This document shows positions 16,632 to 25,112 of a DNA stretch of 64,000 nucleotides, in pieces; positions within the stretch are counted from its first letter, which is position 1; every line of letters begins with the position of its first letter. The stretch is from the NCBI RefSeq assembly GCF_007677725.1, contig NZ_VEDF01000005.1:186001-250000 (forward strand). Reading direction: 5' to 3'. Origin of the DNA: Pseudomonas sp. URMO17WK12:I11. Its GTDB lineage: Bacteria; Pseudomonadota; Gammaproteobacteria; Pseudomonadales; Pseudomonadaceae. The notes beneath the pieces are model-generated. The model saw only the letters and a list, made by a program, of their open reading frames with translations, was not told the origin of the DNA and made no database searches. The position numbers and the translations under genes are program-made.

Positions 16632-17789
16632 TCAGTCGCGCCGGTCGAGCAGGTTGACCACCAGTCGGTCAAGCCAGCCCCATATGCGTTGCTTCACCCG
16701 TCGCCACAGCGGCCGTGCCTGCCAATGATCGAGGTCGACCACTTCGCTCAAGGCGAAATCGCGCTCGAAGCTGGCCTGCACCGCAGCGGTCAGGGGTGGG
16801 TCGAGTGCCTCGATGTTGGCTTCGAGATTGAAGCGCAGGTTCCAGTGGTCGAAGTTACAGGACCCGACGCTGACCCAGTCGTCGATCAGCACCATCTTCA
16901 GGTGCAGAAAACACGGCTGGTACTCGTAGATGCGCACCCCGGCGCGCAGCAGGCGCGGGTAATAACGGTGGCCGGCATAGCGCACCGAAGGGTGATCGGT
17001 GCGCGGCCCGGTCAGCAGCAGGCGCACGTCGACCCCTTTGCCAGCGGCCCGGCGCAATGACCGGCGCACGCTCCAGGTCGGCAGGAAGTATGGCGTCGCC
17101 AGCCACACCCGGCGCTTGCCGCTGTTGATCGCGCGCACCAGCGCATGCAGGATGTCCTGATGCTGCCGGGCGTCGGCATAGGCCACCCGGCCCAAACCCT
17201 GCCCTTGCGCGGGGATCTTCGGCACGCGGGGCAGGCCGAAACCCTCGGCGGGGCGCCAGGCGGTGCGGCGATTGTTGGCATGCCACTGACGGTCGAACAG
17301 CAGCTGCCAGTCGCCTACCACCGGCCCCTGCATCTGTACCATGACCTCGTGCCACTCGCTGCTGGCCTCGCCGGGCTTCCAGAATTCATCGGTGACCCCA
17401 GTGCCGCCGACCACGGCCCAGCGCTCGTCGACCAGCAACAGCTTGCGGTGGTCGCGGTACAGGTTGCGCACGCCGCGCTTCCAGTGCAGGCGGTTGTACC
17501 AGCGCAGGTACACCCCAGCATCGAGCAACCGCTGGCGCAGCGCCGTGGTGAATGCCAGCGAGCCGTAATCATCGAACAGGCAACGCACGCGCACGCCACG
17601 CCGGGCCGCCTGCTCCAGCACCTGGACCACCGCCTGCGCGCAGGCGCCTGCCTCGACCAGATACAACTCCAGATCGACCTGGGATCGAGCCTCGCCAATG
17701 GCATGCAGCATTCGCGGGAAGAACTGCGGGCCGTCGATCAGCAGTTCGAATTGATTACCGTCACGCCAGGGAAATACCGGGCCCGGCAT
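16632..17789 (-). CDS. Phospholipase D family protein, cardiolipin synthase ClsB-like
   Basis: The 385-residue protein has two HKD motifs, [10 protein letters not shown] (His114, Lys116, Asp121) and HLKMVLIDD (His296, Lys298, Asp303), spaced as in ClsB-type cardiolipin synthases. The core is complete, with no N-terminal membrane helices, as in ClsB. The likely reaction is transesterification of phosphatidylglycerol or phosphatidylethanolamine to cardiolipin at the inner membrane. It starts one base from the stop of the YceI-family gene, so they are probably one operon. This lipid context fits the ornithine-lipid genes a few kilobases away. Confidence 0.8.
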   Translation of the reverse strand: MPGPVFPWRDGNQFELLIDGPQFFPRMLHAIGEARSQVDLELYLVEAGACAQAVVQVLEQAARRGVRVRCLFDDYGSLAFTTALRQRLLDAGVYLRWYNRLHWKRGVRNLYRDHRKLLLVDERWAVVGGTGVTDEFWKPGEASSEWHEVMVQMQGPVVGDWQLLFDRQWHANNRRTAWRPAEGFGLPRVPKIPAQGQGLGRVAYADARQHQDILHALVRAINSGKRRVWLATPYFLPTWSVRRSLRRAAGKGVDVRLLLTGPRTDHPSVRYAGHRYYPRLLRAGVRIYEYQPCFLHLKMVLIDDWVSVGSCNFDHWNLRFNLEANIEALDPPLTAAVQASFERDFALSEVVDLDHWQARPLWRRVKQRIWGWLDRLVVNLLDRRD

Positions 17790-17790
17790 G

Positions 17791-18372
17791 TCAACGGGCA
17801 GTGAAGATCAGCACCGCATTGACCGGCACCGTAGGGTTGATGGAATTGAGCTTGGCGAACGTGCGCAGCTTTTCCAGGCCAGGCAGCAATCCGAAATCGG
17901 CGGCATGCAGCACCAGCGGTTCGAGGGTCACCACCTGGAAACGCCGCTCGTCCAGGCGCGTGGCCAACAACAGGGCGTTGTAGCGATGGGACTGACCATG
18001 CAGGCTGACGGTCAAGGGCAGGCGCAATTCGATCTGCGCGCCGTTGGCCAGATCGGTGATCGGCTCCAGGTCGAGTTGCGCCTGGACACTGGCTTCGGCG
18101 AAACGCTGCACGTCGAACAGGTTGTCGCGCATCTGCTCGTCACGCAGGGGAATGCCACTGCTGACCGAATCCATCTCGATGCGCAGCGCCGCAGCGCCCT
18201 TGCGATCGACGCTGCCGTGCAGCACCAGGAAGCGATGGACCTCGGCAATCTCGCCGTTCTTGCCGGTGATGAACGACAGCCGTGAGGATTCGCCATCCAG
18301 GTGCCAGTTGGCGTGGGCAGGCAGGCACAGGGTCAGGAGCAAGGCAGGCAGCAGACGGGACAGTTTAGGCAT
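17791..18372 (-). CDS. Periplasmic YceI family protein
   Basis: A 193-residue protein that begins with a Sec signal peptide (MPKLSRLLPALLLTLCLPAHA, cleavage after AHA). The YceI lipocalin-like fold follows, including SRLSFITGKNGEIAEVHRF and the VDRKGAAALRIEMDSV strands. YceI proteins bind isoprenoids or other lipids in the periplasm. The ATG at 18372 is preferred to the one four codons earlier because the signal peptide begins there. It lies one base before a ClsB-like phospholipase D gene, suggesting a shared envelope-lipid role. Confidence 0.85.
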   Translation of the reverse strand: MPKLSRLLPALLLTLCLPAHANWHLDGESSRLSFITGKNGEIAEVHRFLVLHGSVDRKGAAALRIEMDSVSSGIPLRDEQMRDNLFDVQRFAEASVQAQLDLEPITDLANGAQIELRLPLTVSLHGQSHRYNALLLATRLDERRFQVVTLEPLVLHAADFGLLPGLEKLRTFAKLNSINPTVPVNAVLIFTAR

Positions 18373-18453
18373 GACAGGTCTCATCGAAGATGACCGCCAA
18401 CATTACCCGCCCGCCTGCAGCTCAGCAAGCCGACTGCTGCGCCTCGGCAGGGT

Positions 18454-19341
18454 TCACGCCAAGCCGGCTGCCGACCAGGCCTTGGCCAGGCGCGTTTCGC
18501 GCGCTGCGTTGGCCAGCGCCAGCACGCCCTGGTCGCGCTGCCACAGCTGCGCCCAGTGCGCAGGGCCTTGTTGCAGGGCCTGGTCGAGCGCCCCACGCAG
18601 TTCCTGAAATTGCGCAAACAGGCCGGCGAGCAACAGGTGGCAGCCTGCGCTGTCGGCGCTTTGTCGACTGCCCTCGGCACACCCAGCCAACAGCCCCAGC
18701 AGGCGCAGGCGCAGCGCCTGCGGCCATTGGCAGTGCTGGCCGACGCCATACAGCCATGCCGTCAGCGCGGCGAGCACGTAGAGGTCTTCCAGCGAGCGGA
18801 ACGGTTTCACATAAGCGTCCCAGCCATCCCCGGCCAGCAGTTCGCAGGCGGCATCGTGCAGCTGCAAGCGGGCATGCCCGACCTCGGGCATCAGCGGCAA
18901 GGTCGGCAACGCCTCCAGGGTCACCCCCGGCTCGCCGGGGTACACCACTGCCAGTTGCAGCTGCGCCGGCTGCCCGGCGCCTTCGCTACGCGCGGCAACC
19001 AGCAGCCACTCGGCCTCAAGGCCCGCGGTGACGAAGTCCTTGCTGCCACTCAGGCGCAACCCGGCAAGGCGGGTGTGCATATCGGCCGGTCGCACGCTGC
19101 GCCGCTCGGTGGCGCACAGCGCGCCCAGGCTATCGGGGGCGCTGGGCCAAAGCACGCGCAAGGCCGCCTGGTAGCCGATCAGAAACGCCAGGCCCGGCGT
19201 GGCCATGGCACGCCCACCCAGCACCGCCAGCTCGAACGGCGTCACCGCACCCAGGCGCTCGCGTTGGGCGGCGTAGATCTCGCCCAGGCTACCGGCCAAT
19301 GGCTGGCAAACAGGGTCGTTGATTCGTTGCAACCAGGCCAT
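18454..19341 (-). CDS. Acyl-CoA dehydrogenase-like protein, short form
   Basis: The 295-residue product resembles the acyl-CoA dehydrogenase family: MATPGLAFLIGYQAALRVLW and the middle-domain strand RLSGSKDFVTAGLEAEWLLV fit the FAD/substrate domain. It is about 90 residues shorter than typical (about 385) and the usual catalytic-Glu helix is not evident, so it may be a divergent or inactive member. This call is moderate. It precedes the YceI gene by about 80 bases on the same strand and could be the first gene of a short operon with YceI and the phospholipase D gene. Confidence 0.65.
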   Translation of the reverse strand: MAWLQRINDPVCQPLAGSLGEIYAAQRERLGAVTPFELAVLGGRAMATPGLAFLIGYQAALRVLWPSAPDSLGALCATERRSVRPADMHTRLAGLRLSGSKDFVTAGLEAEWLLVAARSEGAGQPAQLQLAVVYPGEPGVTLEALPTLPLMPEVGHARLQLHDAACELLAGDGWDAYVKPFRSLEDLYVLAALTAWLYGVGQHCQWPQALRLRLLGLLAGCAEGSRQSADSAGCHLLLAGLFAQFQELRGALDQALQQGPAHWAQLWQRDQGVLALANAARETRLAKAWSAAGLA

Positions 19342-19484
19342 CGCGTGCTCCTTGAAGGGCTGTTGGGTGTGTCATGCAAGCATCACCAAACATTCACGGG
19401 CGTGACACTGCATCTACCTAGGCTGACTTTGCCCAACAAAGCCGACCGGCCGCAACCCTTCTTGGCTGGCTCATGGAGACGCGT

Positions 19485-20240
19485 ATGACTCGGATCGCTC
19501 ACGCTGGCGCCGCCAGCACTGCACGCCGCCTGCAAGCCGAACGCCTGGTGGGCGCCGCGCCGCTGCAGGAGGCCCAGGCCTTGCGCTACCAGGTGTTCAG
19601 CGCAGAATTCAAGGCCAAGCTCAAAGGCGCCGAGCAGGGCCTGGACAGCGATGAGTTCGACGCCCACTGCCGGCACATCGGCGTGCGCGACCTGGCCACC
19701 GGGCAACTGGTCGCCACCACCCGCCTGCTCGACCACCGGGCTGCCAGCAGCCTGGGGCGCTTCTACAGCGAAGAGGAATTCAGCCTGCACGGTCTGTTGC
19801 AACTGCAAGGGCCGATCCTCGAGCTGGGCCGCACCTGCGTAGCGCCTGACTATCGCAACGGTGGCACCATCGCCGTGCTCTGGGGCGAGCTGGCCGAGGT
19901 GCTCAATGAAGGCGGCTACAGCTACCTGATGGGCTGCGCCAGCATCCCCATGCAAGACGGTGGTATCCAAGCCCACGCGATCATGCAGCGCCTGCGCGAG
20001 CGCTACCTGTGCAACCAGCACCTGCGCGCCGTGCCCAAGCATCCGCTCCCCAGCCTGGACCTGCCCGGCAACGTCATCGCCGAGCTGCCGCCCCTGCTCA
20101 AGGCCTACATGCGCCTGGGCGCGAAGATCTGCGGCGAACCGTGCTGGGACCCAGACTTCCAGGTCGCCGACGTGTTCATCCTGCTCAAGCGTGCCGACCT
20201 CTGCCCACGTTATGCCCGTCACTTCAAGGCTGCGGTGTGA
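19485..20240 (+). CDS. olsB: L-ornithine N-alpha-acyltransferase OlsB
   Basis: OlsB transfers a 3-hydroxyacyl chain from ACP to ornithine, the first step of ornithine-lipid synthesis. The 251-residue protein (from the ATG at 19485) has the GNAT-like [20 protein letters not shown] region, a GRFYSEEEF motif, [15 protein letters not shown] and [13 protein letters not shown] typical of OlsB/hemolysin-type acyltransferases. It shares a base with olsA (TGATG), a strong sign of translational coupling. Ornithine lipids are typically made under phosphate limitation; a Pho box was not found in the 144 bases upstream. Confidence 0.92.
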   Translation: MTRIAHAGAASTARRLQAERLVGAAPLQEAQALRYQVFSAEFKAKLKGAEQGLDSDEFDAHCRHIGVRDLATGQLVATTRLLDHRAASSLGRFYSEEEFSLHGLLQLQGPILELGRTCVAPDYRNGGTIAVLWGELAEVLNEGGYSYLMGCASIPMQDGGIQAHAIMQRLRERYLCNQHLRAVPKHPLPSLDLPGNVIAELPPLLKAYMRLGAKICGEPCWDPDFQVADVFILLKRADLCPRYARHFKAAV

Positions 20241-21013
20241 TGGCGCAGTTGCGGGTGCTTGCCCGGCTGGCCAGGCTGTCGATGGTGCTGCTGTTGGGGC
20301 TGGGCATGGCCAGCCTCATCGCCGTCGGCGAACGCCTTGGCTGCGCGGCGTCGCTTGCGCTGCGCCAGCGCTGGGCCTGCTGGTTCATGCAGCGGCTGGC
20401 CGCCGCGTTACCGTTCGAGGTGCGGGTGCTCGGCGAACTGCCGCGCCAGCCGATGTTGTGGGTCAGCAATCACGTGTCGTGGACCGACATCCCGCTGCTC
20501 GGCATGTTGCTGCCGTTGTCATTCCTGTCCAAGGCCGAGGTGCGCCAGTGGCCAGTGGCCGGCTGGCTGGCACAGAAGGCCGGCACGCTGTTCATCCGCC
20601 GCGGCGGTGGCGATGCTCAGCGCCTGCGCGAGCAGATCGCCGGACAATTAAGCGAGGCTCGGCCGTTGCTGATTTTCCCCGAGGGCACCACCACGGACGG
20701 CCGGCAAGTGCGCACCTTTCACGGCCGGCTGCTGGCCGGCGCCATCGATCGCGGTGTAGCGGTGCAGCCGGTGGCCATCGAGTATCTGCGCGATGATGGG
20801 CCAGATCCATTGGCGCCCTTCATCGGCGACGATGACCTGGTCTCGCACCTGCTGCGCTTGTTCGCGCAGCCCAAGGCCCAGGTGTGCATCCATCTGTTGA
20901 CGCCGATTGCCAGCGCTGGCCTGGAACGGGCGGCGTTGGCCCATCAGGCGCAGCAGGCGATTCATAGGGCATTGTTCGGGGTCGCAGAGAGCCTGCGGGT
21001 GCAGGCTGCATGA
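20240..21013 (+). CDS. olsA: Lyso-ornithine lipid O-acyltransferase OlsA
   Basis: The 257-residue membrane enzyme adds the second acyl chain to lyso-ornithine lipid. It is a PlsC-type 1-acyl-transferase with NHVSWTD (His78 and Asp83, the HX4D motif), FIRRGGG and FPEGTTTDG, and an N-terminal hydrophobic segment (residues 12-32). The start overlaps the stop of olsB by one base. The pair is a complete two-enzyme OlsBA pathway. Confidence 0.92.
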   Translation: MAQLRVLARLARLSMVLLLGLGMASLIAVGERLGCAASLALRQRWACWFMQRLAAALPFEVRVLGELPRQPMLWVSNHVSWTDIPLLGMLLPLSFLSKAEVRQWPVAGWLAQKAGTLFIRRGGGDAQRLREQIAGQLSEARPLLIFPEGTTTDGRQVRTFHGRLLAGAIDRGVAVQPVAIEYLRDDGPDPLAPFIGDDDLVSHLLRLFAQPKAQVCIHLLTPIASAGLERAALAHQAQQAIHRALFGVAESLRVQAA

Positions 21014-21023
21014 GGCTCAGCCC

Positions 21024-21599
21024 TCAGCCACGCGCGGCGCTGGCGAACGCCTGCAACTGCGGGTAGAACGCGCGGAAATCTGCCAACAGCGGCTCATACA
21101 AGTGCTCGAGCTCGGTCATTACGCCGGTCAGCCCCTGCGGGCGCGACAGGCGCCGGGCGATACCGTTGAACACCTGTTCCAGCGTAGCGAAGTCGCCATA
21201 GGCGCCCAACCAGTCATCGGCCGCCATGAACGGCGCGATCCGCGCGAGCCGGCCCGGCAGCTGCGGCTCGGCCAGCAGGACGCGGTAGAAGCCTGAGGTG
21301 AATTGCGCCAGCGGCTGCTCGGCGTAATCGCTCCAATGCCGCGCCAGGCAGTGGTCGAAGAACACGTCCAGGACGATGCCGGCGAAGCGCCGACGCTGCT
21401 GCGGAAAACGTCCCAACGCCTGCATCACCAGTGGGTGCTGATCGGTATAGCTGTCAATGCGCCGATGCAGGCGAATCGCCGCCTCGAGCGCGGGAGGAAA
21501 ACGCCCTTCCAGGGCGCCTTTGACGAAGTCGCCATACAAGCTGCCGAGCATCTGTTGCGGCGCCGGGCCACCCAGGTGCAAATGTGCGAGGTAGTTCAT
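21024..21599 (-). CDS. acpH: Acyl-carrier-protein phosphodiesterase AcpH
   Basis: The 191-residue protein is AcpH (DUF479), which removes the 4'-phosphopantetheine arm from holo-ACP. The N-terminal MNYLAHLHLGG matches the family; the conserved GDFVKG and LHRRIDSYTDQHP motifs and the GIVLDVFFDHCLA helix carry the metal-binding residues. It converges on olsA with a 10-base gap, placing two ACP-linked genes next to each other. Regulation is not evident. Confidence 0.88.
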   Translation of the reverse strand: MNYLAHLHLGGPAPQQMLGSLYGDFVKGALEGRFPPALEAAIRLHRRIDSYTDQHPLVMQALGRFPQQRRRFAGIVLDVFFDHCLARHWSDYAEQPLAQFTSGFYRVLLAEPQLPGRLARIAPFMAADDWLGAYGDFATLEQVFNGIARRLSRPQGLTGVMTELEHLYEPLLADFRAFYPQLQAFASAARG

Positions 21600-21623
21600 C
21601 GGCGCAGTCTAGCATTGCCGCGC

Positions 21624-21649
21624 GGTATATCGTCATGGGCCGATATACC
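21624..21649. promoter_or_regulatory. Candidate ArsR operator, outer site
   Basis: GGTATATCG (21624-21632) and CGATATACC (21641-21649) form a perfect inverted repeat with an 8-base spacer. It sits between the divergent acpH and arsR-type genes, 98 bases before the regulator ATG. The half-site is repeated in the next palindrome, which supports a common regulator. Confidence 0.6.
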
Positions 21650-21682
21650 GATTGGCGCTGGACACCGAACCTTTTCATATTT

Positions 21683-21698
21683 GTATATCGCGAAATAC
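21683..21698. promoter_or_regulatory. Candidate ArsR operator, inner site
   Basis: GTATATCGCGAAATAC is a near-perfect 16-bp palindrome (one mismatched pair), sharing the GTATATCG half-site with the outer site. It sits about 50 bases before the regulator start, where it could cover the promoter. A further half-site-like CGATATGCG lies at 21720-21728. Confidence 0.6.
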
Positions 21699-21746
21699 CG
21701 ATGTACGGTTCGTTCTATCACGATATGCGCCCCTGCGAGCCTCCCC

Positions 21747-22049
21747 ATGCCACCGGATCTGGACGACATCATCAAAGCACTGGCCCATCCGCTTCGGCGC
21801 GAAATTCTCGCTTGGCTCAAGGACCCTGCGACGCAATTTCCCGATCAGTACCACAGTACCGACAACGGTGTCTGCGCCGGGCAGATCGACCAGCGTTGCG
21901 GGCTGTCCCAATCCACGGTTTCGGCCCATCTGGCCACCTTGCAGCGGGCCGGCCTGATCAGCAGCCAGAAGGTCGGCCAATGGCACTTCTTCAAACGTAA
22001 CGAAGCCACTATCGAGGCATTCCTCGACCAACTGCGCCAAGCGCTTTGA
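21747..22049 (+). CDS. ArsR-family transcriptional regulator
   Basis: A 100-residue winged-helix repressor. The N-terminal helix MPPDLDDIIKALAHPLRREI and the recognition helix LSQSTVSAHLATLQRAGL are typical of ArsR/SmtB proteins, but there is no Cys metal site of the classic CVC type. Only two Cys residues appear (Cys42 and Cys50 region), so a redox, electrophile or non-metal ligand is possible. It lies 17 bases before an Old Yellow Enzyme gene and is probably cotranscribed with it. Two matching palindromes upstream suggest autoregulation. I remember an ArsR gene near xenB in P. aeruginosa. Confidence 0.85.
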   Translation: MPPDLDDIIKALAHPLRREILAWLKDPATQFPDQYHSTDNGVCAGQIDQRCGLSQSTVSAHLATLQRAGLISSQKVGQWHFFKRNEATIEAFLDQLRQAL

Positions 22050-22066
22050 CCAGGCAGGTAACCGAC

Positions 22067-23116
22067 ATGACCACACTGTTCGACCCCATCACCCTGGGCG
22101 ATATACAACTGCCCAACCGCATCATCATGGCCCCGCTGACCCGCTGCCGCGCCGACGAGGGCCGGGTGCCCAATGCGCTGATGGCCGAGTACTACGTACA
22201 ACGCGCCAGTGCCGGGCTGATTCTCAGCGAAGCGACTTCGGTGACGCCCATGGGCGTCGGCTACCCCGATACCCCCGGCATCTGGAACGACGAGCAGGTG
22301 CGTGGCTGGACCAATGTGACCAAGGCGGTGCACGCCGCCGGTGGGCGGATTTTCCTGCAGCTGTGGCACGTAGGCCGCATCTCCCACCCCAGCTACCTCA
22401 ACGGCGAGCTGCCCGTGGCGCCGAGCGCGATCAAGGCCCAGGGCCATGTCAGCCTGGTGCGTCCGCTGAGCGACTACCCGACCCCGCGCGCCCTTGAAAC
22501 CGAGGAAATCGCCGATATCGTCGAGGCGTACCGCAGCGCAGCCGAGAACGCCAAGGCCGCAGGTTTCGACGGCGTCGAGATTCACGGCGCCAATGGCTAC
22601 CTGCTCGACCAGTTCCTGCAAAGCAGCACCAACCAGCGCAGCGACCGCTACGGCGGGTCGCTGGAAAACCGCGCACGTCTGCTGCTGGAGGTCACCGACG
22701 CGGCCATCGAAGTGTGGGGCGCGGGCCGTGTGGGCGTGCACCTGGCACCGCGCGCCGATGCCCACGACATGGGTGATGAGCACCGCAGCGAAACCTTCAC
22801 CTATGTGGCCGGCGAACTGGGTAAACGCGCGATCGCGTTCATCTGCTCACGGGAGAAAGAAGCCGACGACAGCATCGGCCCGCTGATCAAGCAAGCCTTC
22901 GGCGGCCCATACATCGTCAACGAGCGCTTCGACAAGGCCAGCGCCAACGCCGCACTGGCTGCAGGCAAGGCCGATGCCGTGGCCTTCGGCGTGCCGTTCA
23001 TCGCCAATCCAGACCTGCCTGCGCGGCTGGCCGCCGACGCGCCGCTCAACCAGGCGCACCCGGAAACCTTCTATGGCAAGGGGCCGGTGGGCTACATCGA
23101 CTACCCACGCCTGTAA
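22067..23116 (+). CDS. xenB: Old Yellow Enzyme family alkene reductase, XenB-like
   Basis: The 349-residue FMN enzyme reduces activated alkenes and nitro-compounds with NADPH. Family residues are present: APLTRCRA near residue 23, HVGRISHPSY, the GVEIHGANGYLLDQFLQ loop (His/Asn pair that binds the carbonyl) and RSDRYGGSLENR. The ATG at 22067 is preferred because TTLFDPITLGDIQLPNRI is the family N-terminus. The upstream ArsR gene ends 17 bases before it. Substrates such as glycerol trinitrate, TNT or quinones are possible, but the physiological substrate is unknown. No strong terminator was seen. Confidence 0.88.
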   Translation: MTTLFDPITLGDIQLPNRIIMAPLTRCRADEGRVPNALMAEYYVQRASAGLILSEATSVTPMGVGYPDTPGIWNDEQVRGWTNVTKAVHAAGGRIFLQLWHVGRISHPSYLNGELPVAPSAIKAQGHVSLVRPLSDYPTPRALETEEIADIVEAYRSAAENAKAAGFDGVEIHGANGYLLDQFLQSSTNQRSDRYGGSLENRARLLLEVTDAAIEVWGAGRVGVHLAPRADAHDMGDEHRSETFTYVAGELGKRAIAFICSREKEADDSIGPLIKQAFGGPYIVNERFDKASANAALAAGKADAVAFGVPFIANPDLPARLAADAPLNQAHPETFYGKGPVGYIDYPRL

Positions 23117-23162
23117 TCGCCGGCGTCGCTGGCCGCCTCGGCCAGCGGACCCCCGCTCGCGC

Positions 23163-23984
23163 TCAAGGCCGCGCGTTGATTTGCTGTTGCAGGTTCTGGA
23201 TCTGACTCTGCAGGGTCGTCAGGCTGCGCGTGGTCTGCCCGCGAAACGCATCGAATTCCTGCACCGTGGCGCCACTGGCGGCGGTGCTACGGGTTTCCAG
23301 CTGGCTCTTGAGCACCAGCACATCCTGTTCCAGGCTGTCGACCGCGGCCTTGAGGTTGCCCTGCTTCTTCAATGCCGCTACCTCATCGTTGAGGCTCTTG
23401 AACTGGCCATCGAGCTTGCTGCCATCCACCTGAGCCGCTTTCAATGCCGCCAGTTGCTCGTTCACCGCTTTGAGTTGCGTCTGTAACTGCGCTTGCAACT
23501 CGGCGACCGCCTGCTGCCGTGCCTGGGCATCGGCCAGCACCTGCTCCAAGCGCTTGCCCAGGTCACCCGTCTGACCCGCCACGCCTTGCTGCTGCTTGTC
23601 CTGCTCGGCCAAGCTGGCCTGCAATTGCTTGATCTGCAGCTTGAGCGCCTCGCTGCCGGTGGTGTTGGATGTCTCGCTGGCGGCGACCTTGCCGCTGATC
23701 GCCTGCAACCGCCCGGCGGCCTCTTCGCTGATGCGGGCGAAGCTTTCCTGAGTGGCCACCAACTGCTGCTCCATCAGCGAAATCTGTTGGAAACTCCACC
23801 AGCCCAAGCCTGCCAAGGCAATGAACGCCGCCCCGAGCAATGCCCATAGCGCCCCTGTGCTGGCAGGCTTGGCGGCCCGTTGGCGGCTGCGCGACACCCG
23901 CGCGGGCAGCAGTTCGTCGTCATCGGGGGTACCCGCTCGCAAGGTGGGCACATCGTCGAATTCGTCGTGGACATCGTTACGCAT
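23163..23984 (-). CDS. Membrane-anchored coiled-coil protein
   Basis: I do not recognise a named family. The 273-residue product (ATG at 23984, MRNDVHDEFDDVP) has an acidic N-terminal tail, a basic patch, a single transmembrane helix (about residues 44-62, GALWALLGAAFIALAGLGWW) and then a coiled coil of about 200 residues rich in Gln, Ala and Leu. The topology is N-in with the coiled coil in the periplasm. Such proteins may scaffold envelope machinery. It is close to the SDR gene and on the same strand. Confidence 0.65.
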   Translation of the reverse strand: MRNDVHDEFDDVPTLRAGTPDDDELLPARVSRSRQRAAKPASTGALWALLGAAFIALAGLGWWSFQQISLMEQQLVATQESFARISEEAAGRLQAISGKVAASETSNTTGSEALKLQIKQLQASLAEQDKQQQGVAGQTGDLGKRLEQVLADAQARQQAVAELQAQLQTQLKAVNEQLAALKAAQVDGSKLDGQFKSLNDEVAALKKQGNLKAAVDSLEQDVLVLKSQLETRSTAASGATVQEFDAFRGQTTRSLTTLQSQIQNLQQQINARP

Positions 23985-24065
23985 AAGTGGCTTCAACCGC
24001 AGTAATAGCAAAGAGGCATGAGTATAAACCGCTGGGGCGGCGCGCTGATGACCATGATGGGCCGA

Positions 24066-25067
24066 TCAGGTTCCCTGGCCCGGCGGCTGGTGTTTCCACC
24101 AGGCGCAGAATTCATCCAGGGCACTCCACAGGCTGACCTTCGGCTGATAATCCAGGTAATGCCGAGCCCGGCTGATATCCAGGGTGAAGTCGCGGCTCAT
24201 CACCTGCATGCCCAAGCGCGAGAGCGTCGGTTGTGGACGACCCGGCCAGAGCAGGCAAGCGGCTTCGTTGAGTGCGGCCAGGCTGTAGGCCAGTGGGTAC
24301 GAGCGGTAGCGGGTCACCTGCGGCAGTTGCATCTGGCGCATGACGTAGTTGACCACGTCCCACAATGGCAACGGCTGACCATTGCTGATGTTGTAGGCCT
24401 GACCCAAGGCGCGTTCATCGGCGAACAACGCGCTCAGTAACGCGTCATTGAGGTTGTGCACGCTGGTGAAGTCAACCTTGTTCAGGCCGTTGCCGATGAT
24501 TGCCACGCGGCCTTTGCGCTGCATCTGCATCAACCGCGGGAAAATGCTCGCATCGCCCGCGCCGGTGACGAAACGCGGGCGCAGGGCGAGCACCTCGAGG
24601 CCAAACTCCTGGGCGCCGAAGACCTTCTGCTCGGCGATATGCTTGGTATGCCCGTAGTGGTCGTGAAAGCGGCGCGGCACCTGGTCTTCGCGGATGTCCA
24701 GGCGCGAGCGGCCGTTGAAATAGATCGACGGCGACGACAGGTGCACCAGGCGCCGCACATGCTCTTTCAGGCAGCCCTCGACAACGTTCTCAGTGACCAC
24801 CACATTGCCCTGGTAAAAGTCCTGATAACGCCCCCAGCTACCCACCGCGCCTGCGCAGTGCACCACTGCCTCGACCCCTTGGCACAGGCGGCGAGCCAGT
24901 TCCGGATCGCCGAGGTCACCCGGAATGAACTGCGCGCCGCGCTTGACCAGATGCTCGACGCCTTCGGCGCGTCGGCCGCTGACCCGTACTGCCAGGCCCT
25001 GCTCCAGCGCAAAGCGGGCAAAGCGCCCGCCGATGAAGCCGCTCGCGCCCGTGACCAGAATTTGCAT
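24066..25067 (-). CDS. NAD(P)-dependent epimerase/3-beta-HSD-like SDR
   Basis: The 333-residue protein is an extended short-chain dehydrogenase. The nucleotide-binding motif GASGFIGG (Gly7 to Gly14) and the catalytic YGHTK (Tyr and Lys, with Ser before in HLSSPS) are clear. The C-terminal part resembles 3-beta-hydroxysteroid dehydrogenase/isomerase or dihydroflavonol reductase proteins. The substrate is unknown. The ATG at 25067 begins MQILVTGASG. It stops about 80 bases from the coiled-coil gene on the same strand, and an argP-like gene follows upstream. Confidence 0.85.
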   Translation of the reverse strand: MQILVTGASGFIGGRFARFALEQGLAVRVSGRRAEGVEHLVKRGAQFIPGDLGDPELARRLCQGVEAVVHCAGAVGSWGRYQDFYQGNVVVTENVVEGCLKEHVRRLVHLSSPSIYFNGRSRLDIREDQVPRRFHDHYGHTKHIAEQKVFGAQEFGLEVLALRPRFVTGAGDASIFPRLMQMQRKGRVAIIGNGLNKVDFTSVHNLNDALLSALFADERALGQAYNISNGQPLPLWDVVNYVMRQMQLPQVTRYRSYPLAYSLAALNEAACLLWPGRPQPTLSRLGMQVMSRDFTLDISRARHYLDYQPKVSLWSALDEFCAWWKHQPPGQGT

Positions 25068-25112
25068 GTAAGACTCCGCCAAGATTTCAGAAGCAACAGA
25101 CGCCATCCACCG

